Source: Bacillota bacterium (GTDB lineage Bacteria > Bacillota > Bacilli > Paenibacillales > NBRC-103111). From it: a stretch of DNA of 64,000 bases. The stretch covers positions 1 to 64,000 of the forward strand of contig JAEWMH010000046.1 in assembly GCA_023393235.1 (NCBI GenBank). The letters run 5' to 3'. Positions 8,177 through 15,289 of the stretch are shown here, one piece after another. The stretch's first letter is position 1. Each line of letters starts with the position of its first letter. The notes beneath the pieces are model-generated. The model saw nothing but the letters and a program-made list of their open reading frames with translations. It had not been told where the DNA came from and did not search any database. A program made the position numbers and the translations under genes.

Positions 8177-10061
8177 TGCGAATCCCTCTATTCCTGGTGA
8201 ATATAGTTGGCTTAGTCTTACTCCCATGGTAGCGTGTTAACCAAACCGCATTCATAATCACGGCCAATACACTAAGTTCATGCACCAGCATGCCGGAGGC
8301 CATGAATACACTTCCGGTTAATACCCCGGTTAACAGGATCAATACGACGGCAACCGCGAAATAAATATTTTGCCTCATATTTCTCATTGTAGCATGGCTT
8401 AATCCCAAGGCGTACGGGAGGTTCGACAGCCGGTCTGACATGAGCACCACATCGGCGGTTTCGATAGCGGCATCGGTCCCCGATCCGCCCATAGCAATGC
8501 CTACATCGGCAACGGCCAAAGCAGGAGCATCATTCACACCATCCCCAATCATGGCTATGGTAGCATGTTTTTGCAGATCCTGTATGATCCTGAGCTTATC
8601 CTCCGGCAGCAGCTCCGCATAATACCGGTCGATTCCCAGCTCACGGGCTACCGCGGCAGCGGTCCTTTCATTATCGCCGGTTAACATCACAACCTGTTGA
8701 ACACCGGATTTTTTTAGCGCATGCACAAGTTCATAGGCATCATCCCGCAGGACGTCTGCAATCGAGATTAATCCCAGCACCCGTTTCTCATCCGCTACAA
8801 AAACAACCGTTTGTGCCCGCTCCTCTTCATGTGTTACATAGTGAGTTACCTCTTGGCCACATGGAATGTTGTGATCTGCTATTAACCTGCGGTTGCCAAT
8901 AACCAGCTTCCTTCCTTCAACCGTGGCCTCCACCCCTCTGCCGGGCAATGCCCGAAACTGCTCTGCGGGAAAAGCCGGTGCTGCGAACCTGGATGAAGCC
9001 TCCGCCATAATGGCTCTCGCCAAGTGATGCTCGGACAGATATTCGGCCCGCGCTGCCAGTTGCAGGAGCTCATCCTCATCCCCGTCCAACACATGTATTC
9101 GTGTAACCTGCGGCTTGCCAATGGTGAGTGTGCCGGTTTTGTCAAAGGCGGCCACTTGAACCATACCCGCCTTTTCCAATGTGTCGCCGCCTTTAAACAA
9201 AATGCCGTTCCTCGCACCGTTGCCGATTCCCGCTACGATGGAGACGGGAGCCGAAATCACCATGGCGCCCGGGCAAGCAATCACCAATAAGGTCAGGGTT
9301 AATTCAATATCTCTGGTAAAGAGGTACACGATAATTGCCAATCCGAAAATGGCAGGTGTGTAGAACCGGGCGAATCTCTCCATGAATTTCTGGGTGGGTG
9401 CTTTCGTTTCCTGCGCTTCCTCCACCATATGGAGAATCCGGGCAAAGGTCGTGTCGCCGCCAACCTTCTCCGCGATAATCTCTAAATAGCCATGCTCAAT
9501 GACGGTTCCGCTGAACACCTTCGCATCCTTGTCTCGACTGACTGGAACAGACTCTCCTGTAATAGCCGCTTGGTTGATGGTCGCCTTTCCTCTGAGAACC
9601 GTTCCATCCACCGGAATGCTTTCGCCGGGACGGACCAGAACCAAATCACCTTCAAGCACCTCATCCGATGACACCTTAACCTCTATACCGTCACGCATAA
9701 CCGAGCAGGTGGCAGGGGCCAAGTCCATTAACGCCTTCAATGAACTCCGGGTCCTCTCAATCGCCCTCGCCTCCAGGTAGGAGCCGAACATAAACAGGAA
9801 GGTAACGGCTGCGCCCTCCCAGTATTCCTGGATGAGGATAGCCCCGGTGACGGCGATGGTCACAAGCGCTTCAATCCCCAATATGCGGTAACGTATGGCC
9901 TGGACGGCATTCTTCATAATCGGATAGCCTGCGGTGAGTGCGGCTGCAATCATGAGAAGATCCGAGACTAAACCGAGCCCATCTCCTGCTTTTAGCATAA
10001 AGGATACCGCGATAAGCAGCCCGGCCGTCAGGATAATCCTTTCCTTTTTCCTCCTGGACAT
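8148..10061 (-). CDS. Heavy-metal-translocating P1B-type ATPase
   Basis: 637 residues; ATG at 10061 with AAGGGGG upstream. Motifs in order: TGES (168-171), the membrane motif C263-P264-G265 in place of CPC, the phosphorylation site D307 in FDKTGTLT, SEHHLA (343-348) where the family usually has SEHPL, and GDGVNDAP. It has no N-terminal metal-binding domain; a free HMA protein is encoded just upstream. It should export a soft or divalent metal (Cd/Zn/Co/Cu class) across the membrane. The altered CPG and SEHH motifs leave metal choice open. It is the second gene of an operon with an FNR-like regulator. Confidence 0.9.
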   Translation of the reverse strand: MSRRKKERIILTAGLLIAVSFMLKAGDGLGLVSDLLMIAAALTAGYPIMKNAVQAIRYRILGIEALVTIAVTGAILIQEYWEGAAVTFLFMFGSYLEARAIERTRSSLKALMDLAPATCSVMRDGIEVKVSSDEVLEGDLVLVRPGESIPVDGTVLRGKATINQAAITGESVPVSRDKDAKVFSGTVIEHGYLEIIAEKVGGDTTFARILHMVEEAQETKAPTQKFMERFARFYTPAIFGLAIIVYLFTRDIELTLTLLVIACPGAMVISAPVSIVAGIGNGARNGILFKGGDTLEKAGMVQVAAFDKTGTLTIGKPQVTRIHVLDGDEDELLQLAARAEYLSEHHLARAIMAEASSRFAAPAFPAEQFRALPGRGVEATVEGRKLVIGNRRLIADHNIPCGQEVTHYVTHEEERAQTVVFVADEKRVLGLISIADVLRDDAYELVHALKKSGVQQVVMLTGDNERTAAAVARELGIDRYYAELLPEDKLRIIQDLQKHATIAMIGDGVNDAPALAVADVGIAMGGSGTDAAIETADVVLMSDRLSNLPYALGLSHATMRNMRQNIYFAVAVVLILLTGVLTGSVFMASGMLVHELSVLAVIMNAVWLTRYHGSKTKPTIFTRNRGIRNGMPSSSGQ

Positions 10062-10074
10062 GATGCTTACCCCC

Positions 10075-10296
10075 TTACCTTATACGCAGAATTTGAAAAC
10101 CAAGATCGGTGATGACTTTCCCGAGACCAGCAGCGTTGACAGGCTCACTGTGACTCACCTTTACCTTACTGGAGGTGAAGAGGACCTTTACCTCGGATAC
10201 TCCCTCTTGACTGGTTAGCGCCGCTTCAATTTTCTTGACACAGCTGGGACAGGTAAGCTGCTCTAATTGGAAAGTGGTGATTGTCGTTGTGGTCAT
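10075..10296 (-). CDS. HMA-domain metal-binding protein (CopZ-like)
   Basis: 73 residues from the ATG at 10296, with AAGGGGG about 9 bases upstream. It is a single heavy-metal-associated domain with the metal motif LTCPSCVKKIEAAL (C-x2-C near residues 15-18) and a VKVLFTSSKVKV strand. It is the first gene of the metal ATPase operon (13 bases before the ATPase start) and probably delivers metal to, or acts as the detached N-terminal domain of, that pump, which lacks its own HMA domain. Confidence 0.9.
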   Translation of the reverse strand: MTTTTITTFQLEQLTCPSCVKKIEAALTSQEGVSEVKVLFTSSKVKVSHSEPVNAAGLGKVITDLGFQILRIR

Positions 10297-10339
10297 TTGT
10301 GAATCCCCCTTAGGACGTGGTGTTCTTCTTGCTGATTTC

Positions 10340-10381
10340 AGTATAGGGGGTATTCCGCGCAATTCCTTTGACCTGGATCAA
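10340..10381 (-). promoter_or_regulatory. FNR-box-dependent promoter of the metal ATPase operon
   Basis: The box TTGACCTGGATCAA (10368-10381) fits the FNR/DNR consensus TTGAY-N4-RTCAA. On the minus strand a -10 TATACT lies at 10345-10340, giving a start near 10333. The box centre at 10374.5 is then about 41.5 bases upstream, the class II activator position. No good -35 is present. The FNR-like regulator of the same operon is the obvious candidate activator. Confidence 0.7.
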
Positions 10382-10401
10382 ATTTCAACATCAGCGTGTA
10401 T

Positions 10402-10434
10402 AAAAAGGACCACCCCTTGCGGGATGGCCCTTCC
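10402..10434 (-). terminator. Intrinsic terminator after the L25 gene
   Basis: Minus-strand arms GGGCCATCCC / GGGGTGGTCC with loop GCAA, then five T. Member of the GGCCATCC terminator family. Confidence 0.8.
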
Positions 10435-10453
10435 TCATGCAAAACATCCTTAT

Positions 10454-10999
10454 TTACGGCTTCACAACGGAAAGCAGGGACTCATTGGCCTCGGAAATTA
10501 CTGTCACCTCGGGGGCGAATACGGCATCCCTCACACGCAAGGTTTCTCCAACCCCCATGCCGCTAACATCAAATTCAACCCACGTTGGCAAATGATCCGG
10601 CAACGCCTCCACTTCAATAGAGGCCAATTGAATTTGCACGACCCCGCCTTCTTTCGTTCCGACCGGGGTGCCCTTGAACTTAACGGGAATTTTGGTGCGC
10701 AGGATCTCATGGGTTTGCACCTGCTGGAAATCAACATGAATCACATCGCCTGTAACCGGATGACGTTGGAGATCCTCCAGCAATACGGTCAGGGATTTCT
10801 TATCTTCAAATTGCAGCTTAATAAAGCCTGATGCACTTTGCCGTAACCATTTGTGGAATTGAATCGCGGAAATATGAACCATCTGGTTCTCCGTGTTCCT
10901 GCCAAAAACAATACCCGGCAGCCGCCCGGCTTGGCGCAAATTCCGAAGTTGGGATGTATTTAACGGGATGCGGGTTTCCGCTTGAAAACTAGTAGCCAT
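10454..10999 (-). CDS. ctc: Ribosomal protein L25/Ctc
   Basis: 181 residues from the ATG at 10999 (GAGGAG upstream). It has the two-domain layout of the CTC form of L25: an N-terminal 5S rRNA-binding domain (LRQAGRLPGIVFGRN, HVDFQQV) and a C-terminal beta domain (FKGTPVGTKEGGVVQ, VGETLRVRD). In B. subtilis Ctc is a general-stress-induced 50S protein encoded near pth. Here it stands alone, without pth, so it may be a second copy. It ends at its own terminator. Confidence 0.9.
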   Translation of the reverse strand: MATSFQAETRIPLNTSQLRNLRQAGRLPGIVFGRNTENQMVHISAIQFHKWLRQSASGFIKLQFEDKKSLTVLLEDLQRHPVTGDVIHVDFQQVQTHEILRTKIPVKFKGTPVGTKEGGVVQIQLASIEVEALPDHLPTWVEFDVSGMGVGETLRVRDAVFAPEVTVISEANESLLSVVKP

Positions 11000-11155
11000 G
11001 CTGTGTTCGCTCCTCTTCATGAATTGATATTTTCACACCTTTTACCATCACTTCATTTCCCCCTAATGGGGCTAAAGAGAGGAACATAGCATCACCACCT
11101 CCACATACCATCAGATTATTTTCCATTTAATAGATAAAACTCCCATCATAATAGC

Positions 11156-11188
11156 AAAGCACCCTGCTCGGAAGAGCAGAATGCTTAT
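11156..11188 (-). terminator. Probable terminator after dbpA
   Basis: Minus-strand hairpin AAGCATTCTGCTC / GAGCAGGGTGCTT with loop TTCC, followed by TGCTATTAT rather than a clean T-run. It lies between dbpA (stop 11259) and the L25 start. Confidence 0.5.
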
Positions 11189-11258
11189 GGGATACCCCTA
11201 CCCTATCATAGAAACACCATTCTGTCGACCGGATCGCCTAATCGAAAAAACGAACTCC

Positions 11259-12707
11259 TTACCTCCGGTTTGCCACATGCACCTTCAGCAGCTTTCCTTT
11301 GACCGTTGTATCCTTCATCTTATGAAGTACGAGCTGGCCTTTGCCATTGAGGATATCCACGTAGGAAGCATTATCCTCGATGGTAATAATCCCGATATCA
11401 TCCGCCGTTACTCCTTCGATCTTGGCGATTGTGCCGACGAAGTCCACCGCTCTGATTTTCTTTTTCTTCCCACCGTTAAAATAAAGCTTCAGCACTCCCT
11501 GATTCATACGGGAGCTCCGGTCCTTCATGACGGCCCGCTGATTCCTGATCTTCGCTTCAAAAGCAGGGCTGGTACGTGCAATGTCTTCCTTGGTGGGTTT
11601 GTTTCTTTGCTGAAGCTCGAAGCCGATAAACCGCTCCACATTGATAACGAACTTGTCATCTGTGGATGTGGCGAAAGAGATCGCTTTCCCCGATTGCCCG
11701 GCTCTTCCCGTCCGGCCGGTCCGATGGACATAGCTTTCGTGCTCCTGCGGAAAATCATAGTTGATCACATGGCTGATGTTTTCGATATCGATCCCTCTCG
11801 CAGCGACATCGGTGGCGATCAGATAGCGGAACTCCCCTTGCTTGAAGGCGTTCATCATCTCCGAGCGGTCTTCCTGCTCCATTCCGCCATGAATTCTGCC
11901 GCAGGGGTAGCCCGCCTTGGCCAATTCCTCGAATACGACCTCAACCCGAACCTGTGTCCGGCAAAAGATAATGCAGCTATCCGGATTCTCGACGACGGTG
12001 ACATCCCGAAGCAATTTCAGCTTGTTCTCGTCCCTGACGGAATAAATCGAATGCTCGATTTGGCTTACGGTCTTCGTCTCAGTCTGCACCTCTATGTCCA
12101 AGGGTTGGTTCATATATTTATGGCATAGATTCTTCACGTCCTTGGGCAGTGTCGCCGAGAACAGCATGGTCATACGATCCAGAGGCAGCGTGCGGATAAT
12201 CCGCTCCACATGCTCAATAAAGCCCATGTTCAGCATTTCATCAGCTTCATCAATCACCAGAAACCTGATTTGCTCCAAGTCGATGGTCTGCTTCTCAATA
12301 TGATCGATTAACCGCCCCGGTGTGCCTACGATGACGTGGTTTCTCTGCTGCAGCTGCACCTTCTGCCGGGCAAAAGGCTGCTTCCCATACACAGCAGCGG
12401 CCTTGATCCGTTTATGTCTGCCGATATTCATGATATCCTGCTTCACCTGGTCGGCAAGCTCGCGGGTTGGTGTTAGAATCAAGGCCTGAGGCCGGTTCTC
12501 ATCCCATTCCAGCAGCTCGCAGATCGGAATGCCATAAGCCGCGGTTTTCCCGCTCCCCGTGTGGGACTTGACGGTCATATCCTTTCTCTCCAGCGCCAAA
12601 GGAATGACCTTGCGTTGAACCTCGGTGGGTTCAAGATACCCTAAACTGTCCAAGGAACGGGTAATGTCCTCACTTAATTGATAATCCTTAAAGCCTTGCT
12701 CGCTCAT
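11259..12707 (-). CDS. dbpA: DEAD-box ATP-dependent RNA helicase DbpA
   Basis: 482 residues; ATG at 12707 with AAAAGGGG upstream. Helicase motifs: Q-motif region, SHTGSGKT (I), PTRELADQ (Ia), VIDEADEML (II, DEAD), FSATLP (III), and VHRTGRTGRAGQSG (VI). The C-terminal ~75 residues (FVGTIAKIEGVTADDIGIITI…VKGKLLKVHVA) are the DbpA RNA-binding domain that recognises hairpin 92 of 23S rRNA. It acts in 50S subunit assembly. It stands as a single gene, near the L25 gene. Confidence 0.93.
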   Translation of the reverse strand: MSEQGFKDYQLSEDITRSLDSLGYLEPTEVQRKVIPLALERKDMTVKSHTGSGKTAAYGIPICELLEWDENRPQALILTPTRELADQVKQDIMNIGRHKRIKAAAVYGKQPFARQKVQLQQRNHVIVGTPGRLIDHIEKQTIDLEQIRFLVIDEADEMLNMGFIEHVERIIRTLPLDRMTMLFSATLPKDVKNLCHKYMNQPLDIEVQTETKTVSQIEHSIYSVRDENKLKLLRDVTVVENPDSCIIFCRTQVRVEVVFEELAKAGYPCGRIHGGMEQEDRSEMMNAFKQGEFRYLIATDVAARGIDIENISHVINYDFPQEHESYVHRTGRTGRAGQSGKAISFATSTDDKFVINVERFIGFELQQRNKPTKEDIARTSPAFEAKIRNQRAVMKDRSSRMNQGVLKLYFNGGKKKKIRAVDFVGTIAKIEGVTADDIGIITIEDNASYVDILNGKGQLVLHKMKDTTVKGKLLKVHVANRR

Positions 12708-12839
12708 CAGGTAACCCCTTTTATTTTAAGTAACAACGAATAACGATTGTTTTCATGTCCAGGTTATATTCTATCCATTATGGTCATTCATGTCTAATCC
12801 GTGCGCTATATGATGATTTCCAGATGCCCTTAGAAGCCA

Positions 12840-13799
12840 TTATATAGAGCTGCTTTGCAGATGACGAATGGTTGCGGTAATGCCTTCCTCGTAGCTTGTT
12901 GCCGGAATCGGGCCAATGCGCCGCTCATACTTTTCTCTGCTCAGATGGAGGGGCTCCTTCGTCAGATACAGCATTTCCACCACTTCCCTCATAACAGGGA
13001 CAAACATACCTAAAAGGGAGAGGCTGATTTTTCCCAACGGGATTACAGGCTTAGTCGATCCGGAGGCTGCACGGGAGAGCCGGACGATTTCGTTGCCTGA
13101 GATGGTGCCAGCTCCGGGAATATTCCACTCTTGACCGTAGGCATCATCATGGGCCGCGATTTCAACAATCATTTTGGCCGCATCGGGCAGGTATACATAT
13201 TCACGCGGCACATGCATGTTCCCAATATAAAATCCCATCTTCCCCTTCGCAATCGCTTCAAGTGTACCGCCCAAATACGAAGCCTGGTTCGCCGTGGGGC
13301 CATAGTAGTCCGGTAAGCGGACAATGAGAGGGCGTGCTTGCTTCCAAGAACCGTTAAGAACCATCTGTCCGAACCTTAACCGGATTCGGCCTTTTCGGGT
13401 ATGAGGCTCCTTCGGGTGGTTTTCAGTTACGGGTTCTTCTTGCCTTCTTCCATACGGATAGATCCCATCCACAACGACCACCTTCAGCCCGAGTCGGTCG
13501 GCAGCCTGCATAACAGCTTTACCCAGCGGCAGCAGTCGTTCTTCCATCTCATGGTAGGGTATGTTAGCGCAATGGAACAAAACGTCCGCCCCTCTTGAGG
13601 CGGATTCGACGTCGTCAGTCTGAAATGCATCTCCGACAGCTAAGGACAGGTGCGATGGATTTCCTAACCGTGCTGCAAACTGCTCCAGCTTCGAGCGGGA
13701 ACGTCCAAAAGCAATAACAGGGATACCCCTACTCACAAGTTCTTCCACAATAGCAGCACCTGTACCACCTGTCGCGCCAAGGACAATCGCCTTTTTCAT
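12840..13799 (-). CDS. NAD(P)-dependent epimerase/dehydratase-like protein
   Basis: 319 residues. N-terminal Rossmann motif VLGATGGTGAAIVEEL; residues ~60-110 (DAFQTDDVESASRGADVLFHCA) and VVVDGIYPYGRRQ match the extended SDR/NAD(P)-binding epimerase family that acts on small ketones or sugar nucleotides. The exact Y-x3-K is not obvious, so it may be an atypical member. The gene is driven by a promoter lying between two perfect copies of an operator, directly downstream of a TetR repressor gene, so it is almost certainly that repressor's target. Confidence 0.8.
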   Translation of the reverse strand: MKKAIVLGATGGTGAAIVEELVSRGIPVIAFGRSRSKLEQFAARLGNPSHLSLAVGDAFQTDDVESASRGADVLFHCANIPYHEMEERLLPLGKAVMQAADRLGLKVVVVDGIYPYGRRQEEPVTENHPKEPHTRKGRIRLRFGQMVLNGSWKQARPLIVRLPDYYGPTANQASYLGGTLEAIAKGKMGFYIGNMHVPREYVYLPDAAKMIVEIAAHDDAYGQEWNIPGAGTISGNEIVRLSRAASGSTKPVIPLGKISLSLLGMFVPVMREVVEMLYLTKEPLHLSREKYERRIGPIPATSYEEGITATIRHLQSSSI

Positions 13800-13826
13800 G
13801 ATTCAGACCTCCATTTAGGTTTTGTA

Positions 13827-13881
13827 ATTGATCAATCACTAATTGTTAAGATGATAACATACGCGTTAGTGATTGATCAAT
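13827..13881 (-). promoter_or_regulatory. Twin TetR operators flanking the epimerase promoter
   Basis: TTGATCAATCACTAA at 13828-13842 and its exact reverse complement TTAGTGATTGATCAA at 13866-13880 form a 15-base perfect inverted repeat (16 with the outer base). On the minus strand -35 TTGATC and -10 TATCAT are 18 bases apart, overlapping the first arm. A near copy lies before the TetR gene. Confidence 0.8.
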
Positions 13882-13913
13882 AACTTAATTTCAAAAAAGG
13901 CTCTTTAGCCCTT

Positions 13914-14435
13914 TTATCCCTCCATCAGCTCCGGCAGCTCCAAGGCCATCGATATATTGCACAGCATCCCCTTTGCCAAGAACAGCTTGGTTCTCTCCTC
14001 CGAATTCTTCACTCCGTTTCGTTGAAACGCCTCCAGTACAATCCCGCGGACTTCTCTGAATCCTATCTGCATGGCCTTGCGGATCGGTTCCTCTTGTATC
14101 GTTTGGGCCTGCATTTGGAGCAGGGTCTCCGAACGGTGGGCATTCATAATCCCCTCATAGGCGATAATTAAATCCTGCTCCAGTTGAGGCGAAGATGAAT
14201 GAATGACTTGGCGGAAGGCATCGGCGATTCTCTGCCAGGAAGCATCCAATGCGGCCAGCAGCAGCTCCTCTTTGGACTCAAAAAACCGGAAAATATACGG
14301 CTGTGATATCCCCGCCCGCTTCGCCACCTGCATGGTAGTTGCCCGGTAATATCCCGTTTCTGCAAATACCTCAATCGCGGCCGAAATAATATCCATCCGG
14401 CGGTTTACCGGAGCGGCTTCGTTTTTTGCCATCAT
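13914..14435 (-). CDS. TetR-family transcriptional repressor
   Basis: 173 residues. The start ATG at 14435 (or 14432) follows GGGGG. The N-terminal helix-turn-helix (residues ~12-58) reads ATTMQVAKRAGISQPYIFRFFESKEELLLAAL, a standard TetR DNA-binding domain; the rest is the ligand/dimerisation domain. It is in the same direction as, and upstream of, the epimerase-like gene. The operator sequence shared by the two promoters (see 13827-13881 and 14457-14471) indicates autoregulation and control of that gene. Ligand unknown. Confidence 0.88.
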   Translation of the reverse strand: MMAKNEAAPVNRRMDIISAAIEVFAETGYYRATTMQVAKRAGISQPYIFRFFESKEELLLAALDASWQRIADAFRQVIHSSSPQLEQDLIIAYEGIMNAHRSETLLQMQAQTIQEEPIRKAMQIGFREVRGIVLEAFQRNGVKNSEERTKLFLAKGMLCNISMALELPELMEG

Positions 14436-14456
14436 AGAGCCCCCATTTTCGTTCAA

Positions 14457-14471
14457 TTAGTGATGAATCAA
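14457..14471 (-). promoter_or_regulatory. TetR operator copy before the tetR-type gene
   Basis: TTAGTGATGAATCAA differs at two positions from the 15-base operator at 13866-13880. It lies 22-36 bases upstream of the repressor's start codon, as expected for autoregulation. Confidence 0.7.
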
Positions 14472-14520
14472 TTATTAATGAGTCTACCCGTTGTTTACCG
14501 ATTTTTCAATGGTTGTTCAA

Positions 14521-14554
14521 AAGAAAGCGGGCCATCCTTTTGCCAGATGGCCCT
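14521..14554 (-). terminator. Intrinsic terminator after the DUF4386 gene
   Basis: Minus-strand stem GGGCCATC / GATGGCCC with loop TGGCAAAAG, followed by GCTTTCTTTT. Member of the GGCCATCC terminator family. Confidence 0.75.
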
Positions 14555-14564
14555 ATGTGCATAG

Positions 14565-15224
14565 TCAGATATTCCGTACACGAACATTTAATCCCTTACC
14601 CAGCAGCCAAACGGGAAACGCCACTTCAAAGATTGCACCTGGTATATACAGGAGGAATCCGGTTTCGTAACCGAGCATCGCCAGGCAGCTGTTTGCCAAC
14701 AATGCCGTATACCCGATAAAGCCGATGACGGATAACAACCTTGGGATCAACCTGGCCCGGTAGAGTACATGACAGAGCAATAAGCTTCCCAAACTGAGAA
14801 CAAGCATGGCGGTCTGAAAGAGCACAGCCCGCAATTCCAGCACTGTTTTTCCTAACCACTCCATAGCTGGATCCTGGCCGGTACTCATGGAGATGTAATC
14901 ATGACTTAGCGCGATTAGTATGAACGGGGCGATGGCACTCAGGATCAAGAGTACAGATTCTATCATCCGGGATCCGAAATACCCTAGCGCAAACGCTTCG
15001 TTATGCCTTTTCAGAATGGGGTACAAAAACATGGCAATCCCCAACACCGCCATGGCATTGACCCATTCCAGAAACCAGCCCAAAATCACGTTTGTTCGAT
15101 CCGGATACAGATTGGCAAGAACATCCGGGCGTTGCAGAACCGGCTCCAGAAGCCCGCTTCCCAGCATATAGCTGCCCGTCGACACCAAAAACAAGGCGCC
15201 AGCCACTTGTGCACTTTTCTTCAT
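14565..15224 (-). CDS. DUF4386 integral membrane protein
   Basis: 219 residues; ATG at 15224 with AGAGGAG upstream. About six hydrophobic segments (e.g. VAGALFLVSTGSYMLGSGLL, VNAMAVLGIAMFLYPIL, LLILSAIAPFILIAL, LSVIGFIGYTALLANSCLAML). The pattern matches the DUF4386 family, whose function is not established. It follows the LuxR-type regulator gene at 15290-17428 by 65 bases in the same direction, a frequent pairing for this family. A second DUF4386 protein is encoded at 37608. Confidence 0.8.
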   Translation of the reverse strand: MKKSAQVAGALFLVSTGSYMLGSGLLEPVLQRPDVLANLYPDRTNVILGWFLEWVNAMAVLGIAMFLYPILKRHNEAFALGYFGSRMIESVLLILSAIAPFILIALSHDYISMSTGQDPAMEWLGKTVLELRAVLFQTAMLVLSLGSLLLCHVLYRARLIPRLLSVIGFIGYTALLANSCLAMLGYETGFLLYIPGAIFEVAFPVWLLGKGLNVRVRNI

Positions 15225-15289
15225 ATTTATCTCCTCTTGGCTATTTTATAAGCAGTATAGCTCGAAGAGGGATGCGGCTTGCAGACACT

